A stretch of DNA of 64,000 nucleotides from Fratercula arctica (lineage: Eukaryota; Chordata; Aves; Charadriiformes; Alcidae): positions 3,710,927 through 3,774,926 of the forward strand of contig CANTUZ010000004.1 in the NCBI GenBank assembly GCA_947846985.1, read 5' to 3'. Both the position numbers and the translations under genes were made by a program. The stretch's first letter is position 1, and each line of letters opens with the position of its first letter. Shown piece by piece: positions 50,698 to 61,776 of this stretch. The notes beneath the pieces are model-generated. The model saw nothing but the letters and a program-made list of their open reading frames with translations, was not told where the DNA came from and did no database searches.

Positions 50698-51965
50698 TGG
50701 TCCTTCCCAAGGTTTCATGTATTCCTGTAGCAAAACGCTTATTGCCTCGGGGCAAGGGATTGAAAACATTGAGGCGGCTGCAGGTGCGCTATTGCAGTAA
50801 AGCTGAAAAACTGCAATTCCATCAAGAAAATATCGCTATCTTGTGGATGCAAAATGTGATCCCCGTGCCTTGATCGAACGCGGAAAGTACCATCGTTTTT
50901 TTTGCACAGAGGTTCTCGTTGCTAACGCGTGGCAAACAGCCCTGAGCTGGCCGAGAAGGTGGTGGTTCCTCCAAGGAGCAACAAGGAGGCGAAGGAAACC
51001 AAGATCTGTGGGATAAAGCACCAAAGCTTGACATTTCTGCTAGCGCCATCAGCAGGCAGGGCTTGGGATGGAGGAGAGATGTCAAACTGGGAAGAGAAAA
51101 GAGACAACGCTGGGTGGGAGCACAAGGAAGGGAGAGGCGTGTGAGACGGCAGATGAAAAGGGGAAATTAATCCAACGGACCTGACGGAGTTACATGGCTT
51201 GTGTGGCGAGAGACAAGACGAGAGACAGAGAGTAAATGAGTTTTATAATAGGAACAGAGAACCACAGGAGCACACCAACTGAAGGGGACAGGGAACAAAA
51301 GGAGAAAACCTTTTCTACAAAAAAGGAACAAGTAAAGGGAAACTGGAAGACAGTAAAACAGTTGTTAGGGTCAGAAACAAAAATAATCCATGTGAAAGGG
51401 GATAGAGGAATGAATATCTGAAGACGGCAGGAAAAATGAAGAGAGGCTAATAAAAAAAAAATCAAATACTTGTGTGGAAACAAGGAAAGATGCAAGAACA
51501 GGATAAACAAAAGGATCAACCGTGAGAAATCACACAGGAGACAATATATGTGTTTTGGAGTTTATTGTAGTAGCTTGAACTGGAGGCAACAGATTTCTGG
51601 TCAGCGCTCAATTATCTGTTGCAAAATGTCTCGTATCTCTCTTATTTTCCCACTGGAGCTGTTGGACTCTCCTAAATAAAGCTTCGGTGGGGCAGAAGCG
51701 CTGCCAGCACCATGCCGTCGGCATGCTGGAGGCTCACTCCTTGCAGCCTGTCATTTCCAAGGGATGATGGTGGCCTAAGGTGTGTCCTCACGTCTTCTGC
51801 CGGAGCAGCTCCCTCCCAGACACCTTCTGATTGACGCTGGCTCCAGAAACTGGTCCCAGCCCTGGACACCCCAGGGAGTCACGAAAAGCCGCGGTGGAGC
51901 TGCTGAGCAACCTGCCCTAGGGTGTGTTTTCTCTCCATGGAGAAGCTCTCTTGCTCAATCTGGGC
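50698..51965. other. Upstream intergenic stretch
   Basis: Purine-rich between about 51090 and 51540 (many AGAGA, GGGA and GAAAA groups), then a somewhat GC-richer segment up to the CR1. No coding signal is seen; open frames are short and low-complexity. Confidence 0.6.
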
Positions 51966-52416
51966 AATGAAGGGCAACGAAGCTGGTGAAGGGCCTGGAG
52001 AATAAATCTGATGAGGAGCGACTGAAGGAGCTGGGACTGCTTAGTTTGAGGAAGAGGAGGCTGAGGGAAGACCTCATCACTCTCTACAACTACTTGAAAG
52101 GACATCGTAGAGAGGTTGGTGCTGGTCTCTTCTCACAGGTAATCAGCGACAGAACAAGAGGGAATGGCTTCAAGCTGCAGCAGGGGAGGTTTAGGCTGGA
52201 CATTAGGAAAATATTCTTCCCAGAAAGAGTGGTCAGACACTGGAATAGGCTGCCCAGGGAGGTGGTGGAGTCGCCATCCCTGAATGTGTTTAAGAGTCCT
52301 TTAGATGTGGTGTTGGGGGGTATGGTGTAAGGGAGAACTTTGTAGAGTGGAGTTTATAGTTGAACTTGATGATCCCAAGGGTCTCTTCCAACCTAAATGA
52401 TTCTATGATTCTATGA
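51966..52416 (+). mobile_element. CR1 non-LTR retrotransposon, 5'-truncated 3' end (sense)
   Basis: The first part encodes the C-terminal tail of CR1 ORF2 without a stop for about 115 codons, with family strings such as [17 protein letters not shown] and [11 protein letters not shown], ending at the TAA at 52328-52330. A short 3'UTR follows (CTCTTCCAACCTAAATG) and then ATTCTATG repeats ending at about 52416, the CR1 3' signature. The intact frame suggests a fairly recent copy. It resembles the CR1 groups common in neoavian birds, from memory. The ORF2 reverse transcriptase and endonuclease domains are missing, so it cannot move itself. Confidence 0.92.
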
Positions 52417-55400
52417 ATCCCCTGCTGCACTTGTTCCACCATGTGTGCGTAAGCACTCAGAGAAGTAGATCCTTGAAGGTTCCCAAAGAAAATTAATTAT
52501 TTATCCATTATTTACACTCCTGGCAAGTACCTTACTGCCTGAGTATGGCAGCGTGTGTGCTCGCTCTTGTTCTCCTGCTGGAGCACTCTTACGAAGGATT
52601 AATTTACTTTCCAGTGAACCAGAAAGATGTTGGCAGAATAACTGATTTGATAGCTCAGTGATTCTGTCACGCTCTTGCTATGCAGGAGACCAAGACTTCT
52701 CTCTGGCCTAAAAAAGCATTACTCCTGACAGACTGGGAGGCGTTGCTGGACATTTAACTCCTACCTCTAGGAGAAATACAGGGAGAACTAGGTAAAAAAT
52801 TAATGTTTGTTGGTTTTTTCTTATTTGGGGCAGGGCGGGGGGCAAGGACAAAAATACAGGCTTCGCAAAACTCAGATGTTTTAATTTGTTAGCATTGGGA
52901 AGGAAACAGAAATGCTTTAATAAGATAGAAATTTCATCTCAGAATTTTAACTAATACATTTTTCTTTTATTCGAAGGTATTTTTAATTAAGAATGTTCAT
53001 GTGATCGTTTTGAAGAGAGTGATTTTTTTAACGTGCTTTAATTTTAAGCTGAGTAATTTGTTATGAATGCCTAGCAAACAAAATATTCCATTATTTACAC
53101 AGCTTTTCTCACAAGCAAGTAGCAGAGCAACACTCCAAGAATTATACCTTTTGCCCTTGACTTGCATGACGTGGATTTGAATGATAGATGTTATTAAAAA
53201 AATGATAGTTCAGGCTGTGAATGAATTGGTCAATGGAGCAAGGACTGGAAGGTGAGGAGGAAGAGCAGAACACAGAAAAGCATGCTGTTTTACGCACTTA
53301 ATGACCGAAAACGTATCAATGGGATGCCAAATTCAGGAATTCAGTGACCAAGTCAGCAAACACCACTGCTCTAAGCAGTGGTATTTGGAGTCCTCGGATC
53401 TAACGAAGGAAAGAGCAGTGATTAATTCAAAGGGTCCAGAATGCTCCATTAACAGCATTATGAACTGTAAGATTTAGGAGTATCACTGCACAGTTCACAA
53501 TATATTTTTAAAAAAGGGAAGGGGATATTTCTCCCTCTCAAAATCGAGCCATTGACCAGCTGGATTAGTACTGGTTTCATCACGAGTTATATTTATCTGC
53601 AGGCAAATCACCCTGCCCGTATGAGTTGAAATAAGCACTTATCCCAGTAGCTACTAAAGTAAATGGGATTCTTTTCCTTGTTTTCAGTAGGTCACCTGCT
53701 GGACGTCGTAAAGAGAACAGCTTGGACAAGTTGAGCTGTCAGTATTCTTAAGCTGTAAATGTTCTTTAGCAAACAGGCTAGCTTACACTCTGCCGAGGTT
53801 ACTGCTAAACCTCAAAAGTCATTTTGCAGAGGAAAAGACTTTTCCAGGCTGCACTTTTCTTCTGGCTACTAGAGCCACAAGAGCTCCCAGGCTGAATTCA
53901 GGAAGACCTCACGAGGCTGTGAACTGATTATCTGTGTTGGCTACATACGACGTCCAGGAGTCGATATCCCGAATGCTGTCAATAACTATATATTGGGGTG
54001 CGCACCCACATATGCATGGCTAGGCTACAGTTAGACGGTACAGTAAAGAACAGATAAGGACAAAAAAAAGAAATCAAATGATGAAAATTTTCTATACAGC
54101 AAAAATATCTTTGATGTTAATTTCAAGACTTAAAATTGAATGATTCCAAGATGCCATTAAAGTCTGGATTTTCATCCCCATCAGCTGGCTAACACAGTTT
54201 ACATTTAATAACTTTAAGACTTCCTTTCTTTAGAGTTGCCAACATTAACAAAAAACTGCTCTGGTCTGGAACACAGATGTGACAAATACAGACATAACCT
54301 GTTACAAATTCCTCTGAAATTTATATAGACCCAGCTGTCATTAAATTCCTCCCCACTCCCCTTTGAGGAGGAATGGGAAAGAGATCTCCCACCTAGGAGA
54401 AACAACTGTAGGTAAGATGCCAGGGAGATATGTTGACAAAGCTTCTTGGAAGGAAGGGTAAAGGAAGAGAAACAACAAAACTCACCCAATCAAACCCCAG
54501 AAACTCAAGTTACCTTTGGAAAATCGCTCATGAAATCTTGTCTGTCCAAGGGTATGGGTCTGTTCTGACAGTGCTCATGTCACATGTAGGAGCAGTTGAA
54601 CTACTTCAGGGAAACTCATATTGACAAATATAAGCAGATCCATCGTGTACGTGAGACACGGCTTTGGGGTCATTGCAAGCTCACTTGCAGAGTTTCAGGA
54701 GGCATCATCCCTCCAAAGCGTGAGCAAAAAGCCCACCAATTTGGAAGGTGGCATGCTGGAGGAGGTGGCATGTGTGGCAGAAGCTGAAGGAGCAGAGAAG
54801 GGACGTCCTGGCCAGTGAGTGCTGGCTGGATGTGCTTCTGGAGCCTCCTCTTACCACTCTTTGAGAGGTTGGTTTGTTTGATTGATTTCTGTGGTTGCTT
54901 TCCAAATGTTTCTGGAAGTTTTAGCACCAGCCTTGAGCCTGGGATGACTCAGAAAGGATAAATATATCTCCTTCCAGAGTTCCCAGAGGTTTGTTACTTT
55001 TGGTTCAGTGGTGATAGACTCTGAGAAATACATGCATTTCTCTGGCGTGGCAAGAAGCCTGATTTTTATGTCATATAAATTCAGGAGAACTATGTGCATC
55101 TGGAAAAGCTGGCTATGACAACCTCAATATCATCAAGAGTATGAATTAACTATGATCTCGGCTGACATATTCCACAGAAGCTCACAGGTCTACAAATGAA
55201 GTAGAAAACACAGGAGTCTGCATTCGCTCATCTGCTGTGCTCCCCTTGCATTAAGCAAGCTCCGTAAAGGCGTCAGAGGACGTGGGCAACTCCAAAATGC
55301 TACAAACCCACCGTGACTGGTGTTATGAATCCGGTATCACACCTCCCATAAGAACTGGTACAGGAAGAAGCAATGAAAAGGAATGGGAATAATACGATGT

Positions 55401-58018
55401 GCATCAGTTATTCCTAAGTCACCCCAAAAGCCTGCTGGATATTGCTGTTATCCCAACGAGGAGCAAACCCTAGGCTGGTCTAACCAGGGACTGAAAGTCA
55501 AGGATACATAATAAAAGTTCAAAACATCTCTACTCATTTGGTGGAAATGGCATGCAAACAAAATTTAAGTCATGCTGAATCTCCATTCTGTATGCTTTTT
55601 ACTGATTGTTTTGTAAATATTCGCAGGCATTTCCCAAAACAAATGAGGGAGGTGACTCGAAGTAATTTCATCGACCATACGTTTTAGATTCAGAGCATCC
55701 TGTTAATGAAGAAAGCTAAAGAAGGAAGTTATTAACAATGCCCCTTGCTTCCCACACACAGGCATTCCCAACATTGGAGACAAAAAGGCTTTCCAAGAGG
55801 AGGTGAGGTCAGAAACAAGCAGTAATGGAATTAATCAAAGTGGAGAAAAGAGCCAGGCTTGAATTTTATGGGGGAAATAAGTCAATGCTGAGATCTTAGA
55901 AGAAGGGGAATATTTGCAGAGTGGTGAGAAAAGGGAAGTATTTTGATGGCAATAGTTTGGACAGATTGAATTGAAGAGGGGAGAAAAGATTTGGTCAGAA
56001 AAGGGGAAGATACTGAAAGAACCAGTGCTGAGACAGTGTTGACTGGGAAGAAGGCTGGCTTTGAGAAAAACACAGTTGAAATACTTTTGGAGGCTTTAAA
56101 TAGAAGCGAAATGCAGTAAATGGTTTCATGACCTAGACAGCAGAGAGTGCTAATAGTAAGAGAAAAATTACAGGAAATAAGAATAAAGATACGTACAACT
56201 TCCAAACAGCTAGCCTGTAGACTAACGTAACTTTGTCAGAATGCCATTTCTTACATGTTTACAATATTGCACTCAGCGTATTTCCGACTACTCAGAGCAA
56301 CGAATATATTCTTATTTACCGGCCAAAACATACCTAGTAAAAACGATTCCTTGAATTAAGTGCAAATGGTCTAAGTCAGTTCACTGGAACGAAACTATTT
56401 GAATAAGGGAAGTTTCGGTTTCCTTTACAAGTTGGAGTTACTTTGCAAAATGTAAACTGGTAATACAAGAAACCCCTTTTTTTCTTTCTTTTTGTTTTTG
56501 CTTTAATCATTTGCAAGAGTGGCAGCATTTCCCAACATTTCCTTTACCGCCTTATCTCGAGCTCCACAGAACATTTATTGTTGTAGCACGAAAGATCTCG
56601 ATAAGGGCCCAGCTGTGAATGTGACCGTTGTGTTTCAGCCCTATGTAACGTGATATTTGTTCTCCCTCCTTTTGTGGTACAAAAGGCTACTGTAATGATC
56701 TTTACCATTCTCTGGTGATTAAGCAAATTAAAGATGATCCCGTCAGTTCTCTAACCGAGACTTTTCTGCCTACGTTCTCTCCAGAGACACATGAAAGTGC
56801 AAAACGTTTGCTTCTTGCTTACATCTGGGTGAGTTGAGGGCAAGTGCCTTCTCCAGCCGAGCCCTTCACCACCCCCTTGCTTGAAATGGAGAGAGACATT
56901 TCACAGTGGGACGTTAAACCAAACGAGAGCATTTCCAGGCAAGGGGCAACATCGGAAATTCAGTATTTTTTTTTGCTGCTCACCTTTGCTATTCAAAAAC
57001 GACGTGGATAGCTTAGAGAAGGAGTGAAGGAAGGGTGACCTTAGCCAGAAGGCAATGCCGTACAGGAGCCTCCGCTGCAATTGGAATTAATAGGCAGCTT
57101 TATTAGACTCCTGTTTGGAAAGAGCAAACAAACTGTCTGCGGCAGCGCCTACGTTGGGTCACGTACGTACCTGAGAAGCTCCGAGGCTTTGGCTCACCAA
57201 GTTGGGGTGGGATGGACACCCCTTGTTTGGGAGATTCTAGCAAACAATGTTGTGGCAGAGAGCTTTCGGAAATACTGTGTTACAGGAAGGAACTTGAACT
57301 CAGCCTGGGTCTTTATCAGCTCTACAGCGCTATCTTCCTTTCAATGTATTAGCACCAAATAACTTTTATAAATAACCAGAGGGAATTTTTCATGCTTGGA
57401 GCGCTAGTTTTCCTCTTGGAACTGTGAAATATGATGGATGTGCTACTCTCATTTTTATTTCAAGCAAAACTGATGGCCAATACAGGGCATAGAAACCTGC
57501 TGAATTAGATTCATCTCCTTAATTGTATCTAAGCTTTGGCTCAAGTAAATATTTTTCTAGTAATTATTATGAAATATAGCATGATTCATCTCCCAAGTAA
57601 TGATTAGACATATGCAATGTATTCATTTATGCTTTATGTATACCTTTACTAGTTATTTTGTCTGTAAATACAGATTTAGCACATTAATCACCAGAATTAA
57701 TCAACTAGCTTTTATTTTTCTATTATTTCTTTTATTTTTCCTGAATACATTTTACCGCACTTGATAGTACTGGCTATTGGCATAGAACAGCAGCAGAAGT
57801 GCAACGATGGCCACAGTCTGTACTGCAGGTACTTGGTAGTTTTAGATCAACGGGAATTACACGTGTACAGTCTGGTTTCAACCCTCAGTTACGATATGTG
57901 GATGTTCCACACTGTCTCCTCCAGTTGACACAAGCTATAGATAAGCTGCTTCCCCATCCAGACTTCTGTCTAGAGAATCTTTCTGATTCAGAGTTTCAGG
58001 GAGGTCTTTCCATTTATT

Positions 58019-58080
58019 TAAAAAAAAAAAAAATCAAACAAAAAAAAACCAAACAAAAAAAACCCATGAAAAAAAACCCA
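58019..58080. repeat. A-rich low-complexity tract
   Basis: Runs of A separated by CAAAC and CCC groups. It produces a spurious lysine-rich open frame on the plus strand. Confidence 0.8.
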
Positions 58081-60597
58081 GAAACCTGGTAAAGTCCAAA
58101 GGAAAAGAAAAAATGGAATTTCCTGGATGATACCCTGCGGAGAAGTAGCTTCTCAGTTTCTCCATTGCAAAACCATCGTTCCTTCAGCTCATTTTTTTCC
58201 TTTGATTCCGCCTTCCGCGGCCGAGTACCACAAAGGAGAAAAAAACCACCTAAATAGCTTAATCACCCTGGAAGGCTTTTCTGTCCCAGCCTTAGTCACG
58301 CTGTAGTCACGACCTTAGCGAAGCGTTTCTTCCTTTGAACGACAAGACCAGAAGGCCCAGGAACAGTTTGGTTTTTTAACACACGAGCTGGGTTCCCAAA
58401 ATAGCATCAACGTGATGTCACAAACTTAACTACTACTCCGTGCAAACAAGTAGTCTGGCTGCAAAATTATCATTGGAAATTAATGGTCCGTTCAGTTCTC
58501 TCATGAGTTTTGGCCATCGGCATAAAATGCTAGAAATCAATTAAAATATGACCGACGTATGAAATGAAGTATATAAACCCAGCAGGAAATGGTAACATAT
58601 TAATAGACAGACATGAATTATATGCACTCACCAACGAGAAAACTTGGGTTGCCGTACCCTGGGAAAAGCAGGGATCAGCAGTACGTACAGAGAGCTGGTT
58701 GTAGCTAGATATTCTGTCACCGCAGGCAGGCAATGCAAAGGGTGGAAAAAACACTCTTAACAGAGGAAAATAGCGTAACATCAGACGTGGGGGAAATTTC
58801 CTGTAGTTAAACTATCGTTTAAAGGTTAACTTTCAAGTATTTTTAAGGTATTTAAAATATAAACAGCATTTAAAGATTTAGACGGTATTTGAAGTATTTT
58901 AAAAGTTTTTGAAGTACTGTAAAAGTATAAATTTATACCGGTATATATTCAGGATAATTGAGAATTAAAGAATAACAGGGCGGTGAATGAACTTTGTAAG
59001 TCTGATGAACTCTGTCCTGCAGTGAAATGGGTGACAAAGTTTGTATCCTCTTGGAACCCTTTGGCTCTAACACAACAGAAATATGAAATAGCATTACATT
59101 ACTACTCGGAGGAGCTGCTATATCCCTCTTCCTTCTCGCGCACGTGAGATTACAGAAGAGCAGTAGCAATACAGACAAACCAGTGAAGAGATGCATTTAA
59201 GAGAAAACTCCTTTCATCCGACGTGTAGGGGTAGGAAAGCATGCCAATACTTTATTTTAGGAGAAGATTCTGATATTATTTGCCACTCTGTGATTCCAAA
59301 ATACTCTAATGAAGTTAATAGTCAGAAGAGATCTATCTATATATTAACGCATACTGATACATACGTACACACACACATAAAATGGATAATAGAGTCGAGT
59401 TCTTGATAATTAACTGGATACATGTGGAAGACATCTGGACCACCCAAATTCCTGCTTGGTTTCTATAACGTCTTGTTCCTCTCAACAGTTGCTCAGTCCA
59501 AAGTTATCACAGCGTCCTAGGCATGCTTGCTGTAATTAATTGTGGTGCTGGGACATCGTGCATGAAACCTCTGCAAGCCCTTTGGCTGCTTCCTCTGGGT
59601 GCTTTAACAACGAAGGAACTCAAGTAGAGTTTTCCTTTATTGATACAAACCCTTCCTAACACACTGCGCTGGATAAATCAGGGTTTTTATCATCACCTAG
59701 ACAATGCGAAATGACAAGGAGCGGAAAATAACGTGGAGTCAGTGTGGCTGAGTATAGTATCTGTTGCCAGATAAAAAGCAATAAAAAAAAAAAGTCCTTC
59801 CAATCGCAGATGACGGAGGCAATCCGTGCGGTGCCGTGCCTGTAGCTGTGTGTACGGAGGCTGCGTCTGGCTCGTGCAGGGCAGGACGTACCCGCTCGCC
59901 GTTTCAGGGGCTAAATTCCTTTACGTGGAGGTCATGATGCTGCCACTGCGCCCGGCTTTCCTCCCACGCCGCTGCTACCGCTCGCACAGCTTCCTGACAT
60001 TTCAGAGGTGACTCAACTGGAAGCAACTTCATGCCTTTCTCTGCACAAACACGGGGATGTGTGTTCACAGCTGAAGTGATCGTTAGGTTCCTTGTGTGAG
60101 AATCCCGGACTCCTTCATTAAGGAAGCAGTTCTGGAGTGACAGCCTTGATTTACCTCGGCAACCAAAGGTTATAGATGACACTGATCAAACAACAATTGC
60201 TGGCACCGCGCATGTTGAGAGGTAATTTCACGGTCAAAGATCAAACCAAGAGGCGTTAGAGCGGTGCAGCGTTGACCAAGAATTTTCCTCTCTTTAAAGG
60301 TTATTATATACATGGAACTACAAACCTCTGGAGGGATCCTTCGTATAGGTTCTGTATGTTGCTGCATTTGATGTATCAAAAGGAAAATAACATCACAACT
60401 GCAGGACTGTAGTTGGGTTTCATCAGGAGGAGAAGTTCCCGGTGCTGTCCATTGCATTAGTGATGCCCAGCCTTCAGAATAACCAAGAACAGAGGCACTG
60501 TGAAGGGCCACCCCAGAGAAAAGCTTCCCTCCTAATGGACTGCAATTTTCTCTCCTCCTGTACAGCAAGGAACAAAATGTCATCCCCATTTGTTTCT

Positions 60598-60642
60598 CTC
60601 TCTCTTTTTCTTTTTTTTCTTTTTTTTTTTTTTTTCTTTAAA
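60598..60642. repeat. CT/T-rich tract
   Basis: CTCTCTCTTTTTC grading into long T runs interrupted by single C. Confidence 0.75.
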
Positions 60643-61429
60643 GTTACTTAAAAACCATCAAACTGCATAGGTACATCCATATTGTCATTTACAAAAGTGG
60701 AGATCCATGCCTGATCCTCGAACATGATTTGTATCGGTGTGTGTCACAGGTCTTTTCTGCTCATTCTTTCTCCTTAAACTACATTCTGTTCATAGTCCTT
60801 CAAAGCCCGTTTTTTTAAGAGAAAAAAAAACAAAAAACAACTTTCTGAGATTTCACAAGTCGCAGAAACAGGCCACTTGGAATTCTTTTGTCAGTATTTG
60901 CAGGGCAGGTATTAAAGAAAGTCACTTTGAAGTATCCCTTTGAACAGCAGATCTCTTGAATGATTCACTTCCACCTCATTTGTACTAGAATTCAGATAAA
61001 TGAACTGGGTTTTTTTTTTTCCCTATTTGAGGTTTGAATGATTGATAATTATTTAGTCTTTGTTTCATGTTAGGTACTGCTAACCGTGGACTTGTTTGGG
61101 GTTTTTAATGTTGTTTTTAGAAAACAGAAGGTGTCAAACCCAAACTAGGTTTCATAACAATGCCATTACATAACCATCCAATTAGTAGCTCGTCCGCTGC
61201 TATTAATAGCAGCTTCCACATCTAAATCACTTTGTGTAGCGCTACAATAACTGGCAAGAAGAGGCTTCATATTCGTTCTCCGAAGAGAATAAATGAGCTT
61301 CATGGCAATTTATGAGCTGCAGAGTAACGTGCTGTTGATTAGTTGCCAGGCTGCTGCCTGCTTAAGTGCTGGTTGTCTTTCCGGACCCACGGGAGATGTT
61401 CAGACCTGGTGGGCTGTTGTTGCAAGCCT

Positions 61430-61776
61430 CACAGAATCACGGAATGGTCGGGGTTGGAAGGGACCTCTGGAGATCATCCAGTCCAACCCCCTGCCAGAGC
61501 AGAGTCACACAGAGCAGGCTGGACAGGAACGTGTCCAGGCGAATTTGGAGTATCTCCAGAGAAGGAGACTCCAGCGCCTCTCTGGGCAGCCTCTTCTAGT
61601 GCTCTGGCACCCTCAAAGTAAAGAATTTTTTCCTCATGTTGAGATGGAATTTCCTGTGTTCCAGTTTGTGCCCGTTACCCCTTGTCCTGTCGCCGGGCTC
61701 CACTGAAAAAAGCCTGGCCCCATCCTCTTGACACCCACCCTTTAGATATTGATAAGCATTGATGAGATCCCCTCCT
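61430..61776 (-). mobile_element. CR1 non-LTR retrotransposon, 5'-truncated 3' end (antisense)
   Basis: On the plus strand it begins AGAATCACGGAATGGT and GGGGTTGGAAGGGACC, the reverse complement of a CR1 3' end. It continues through the conserved CAACCCCCTGCC, CTCTGGGCAGCC, TAAAGAATTTTTTCC and CCCCTTGTCCTGTCGC blocks and stops near GATGAGATCCCCTCC. That makes about 345 bp of 3' sequence. The hairpin-forming CR1 end is slightly mutated (ACGGAAT for ATAGAAT). There is no functional ORF. Confidence 0.92.

Larger units (their letters stand above)
52417..61429. other. Upstream intergenic stretch
   Basis: AT-rich sequence without recognised genes. Local features are a degenerate GTATTT/GAAGTATTTT-type repeat at about 58830-58930 and a GC-richer patch at about 59815-60010. 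There is also a minus-strand frame starting at 59196 with a signal-peptide-like N-terminus. The 139-codon minus frame at 60170-60589 has no family resemblance that I recognise. Confidence 0.6.

Noticed and set aside
60170..60589. 139-codon minus-strand open frame
   Set aside because: It is the longest frame outside the CpG island, but no domain, motif or transposon similarity is recognised. Chance frames of this size are plausible somewhere in 64 kb.
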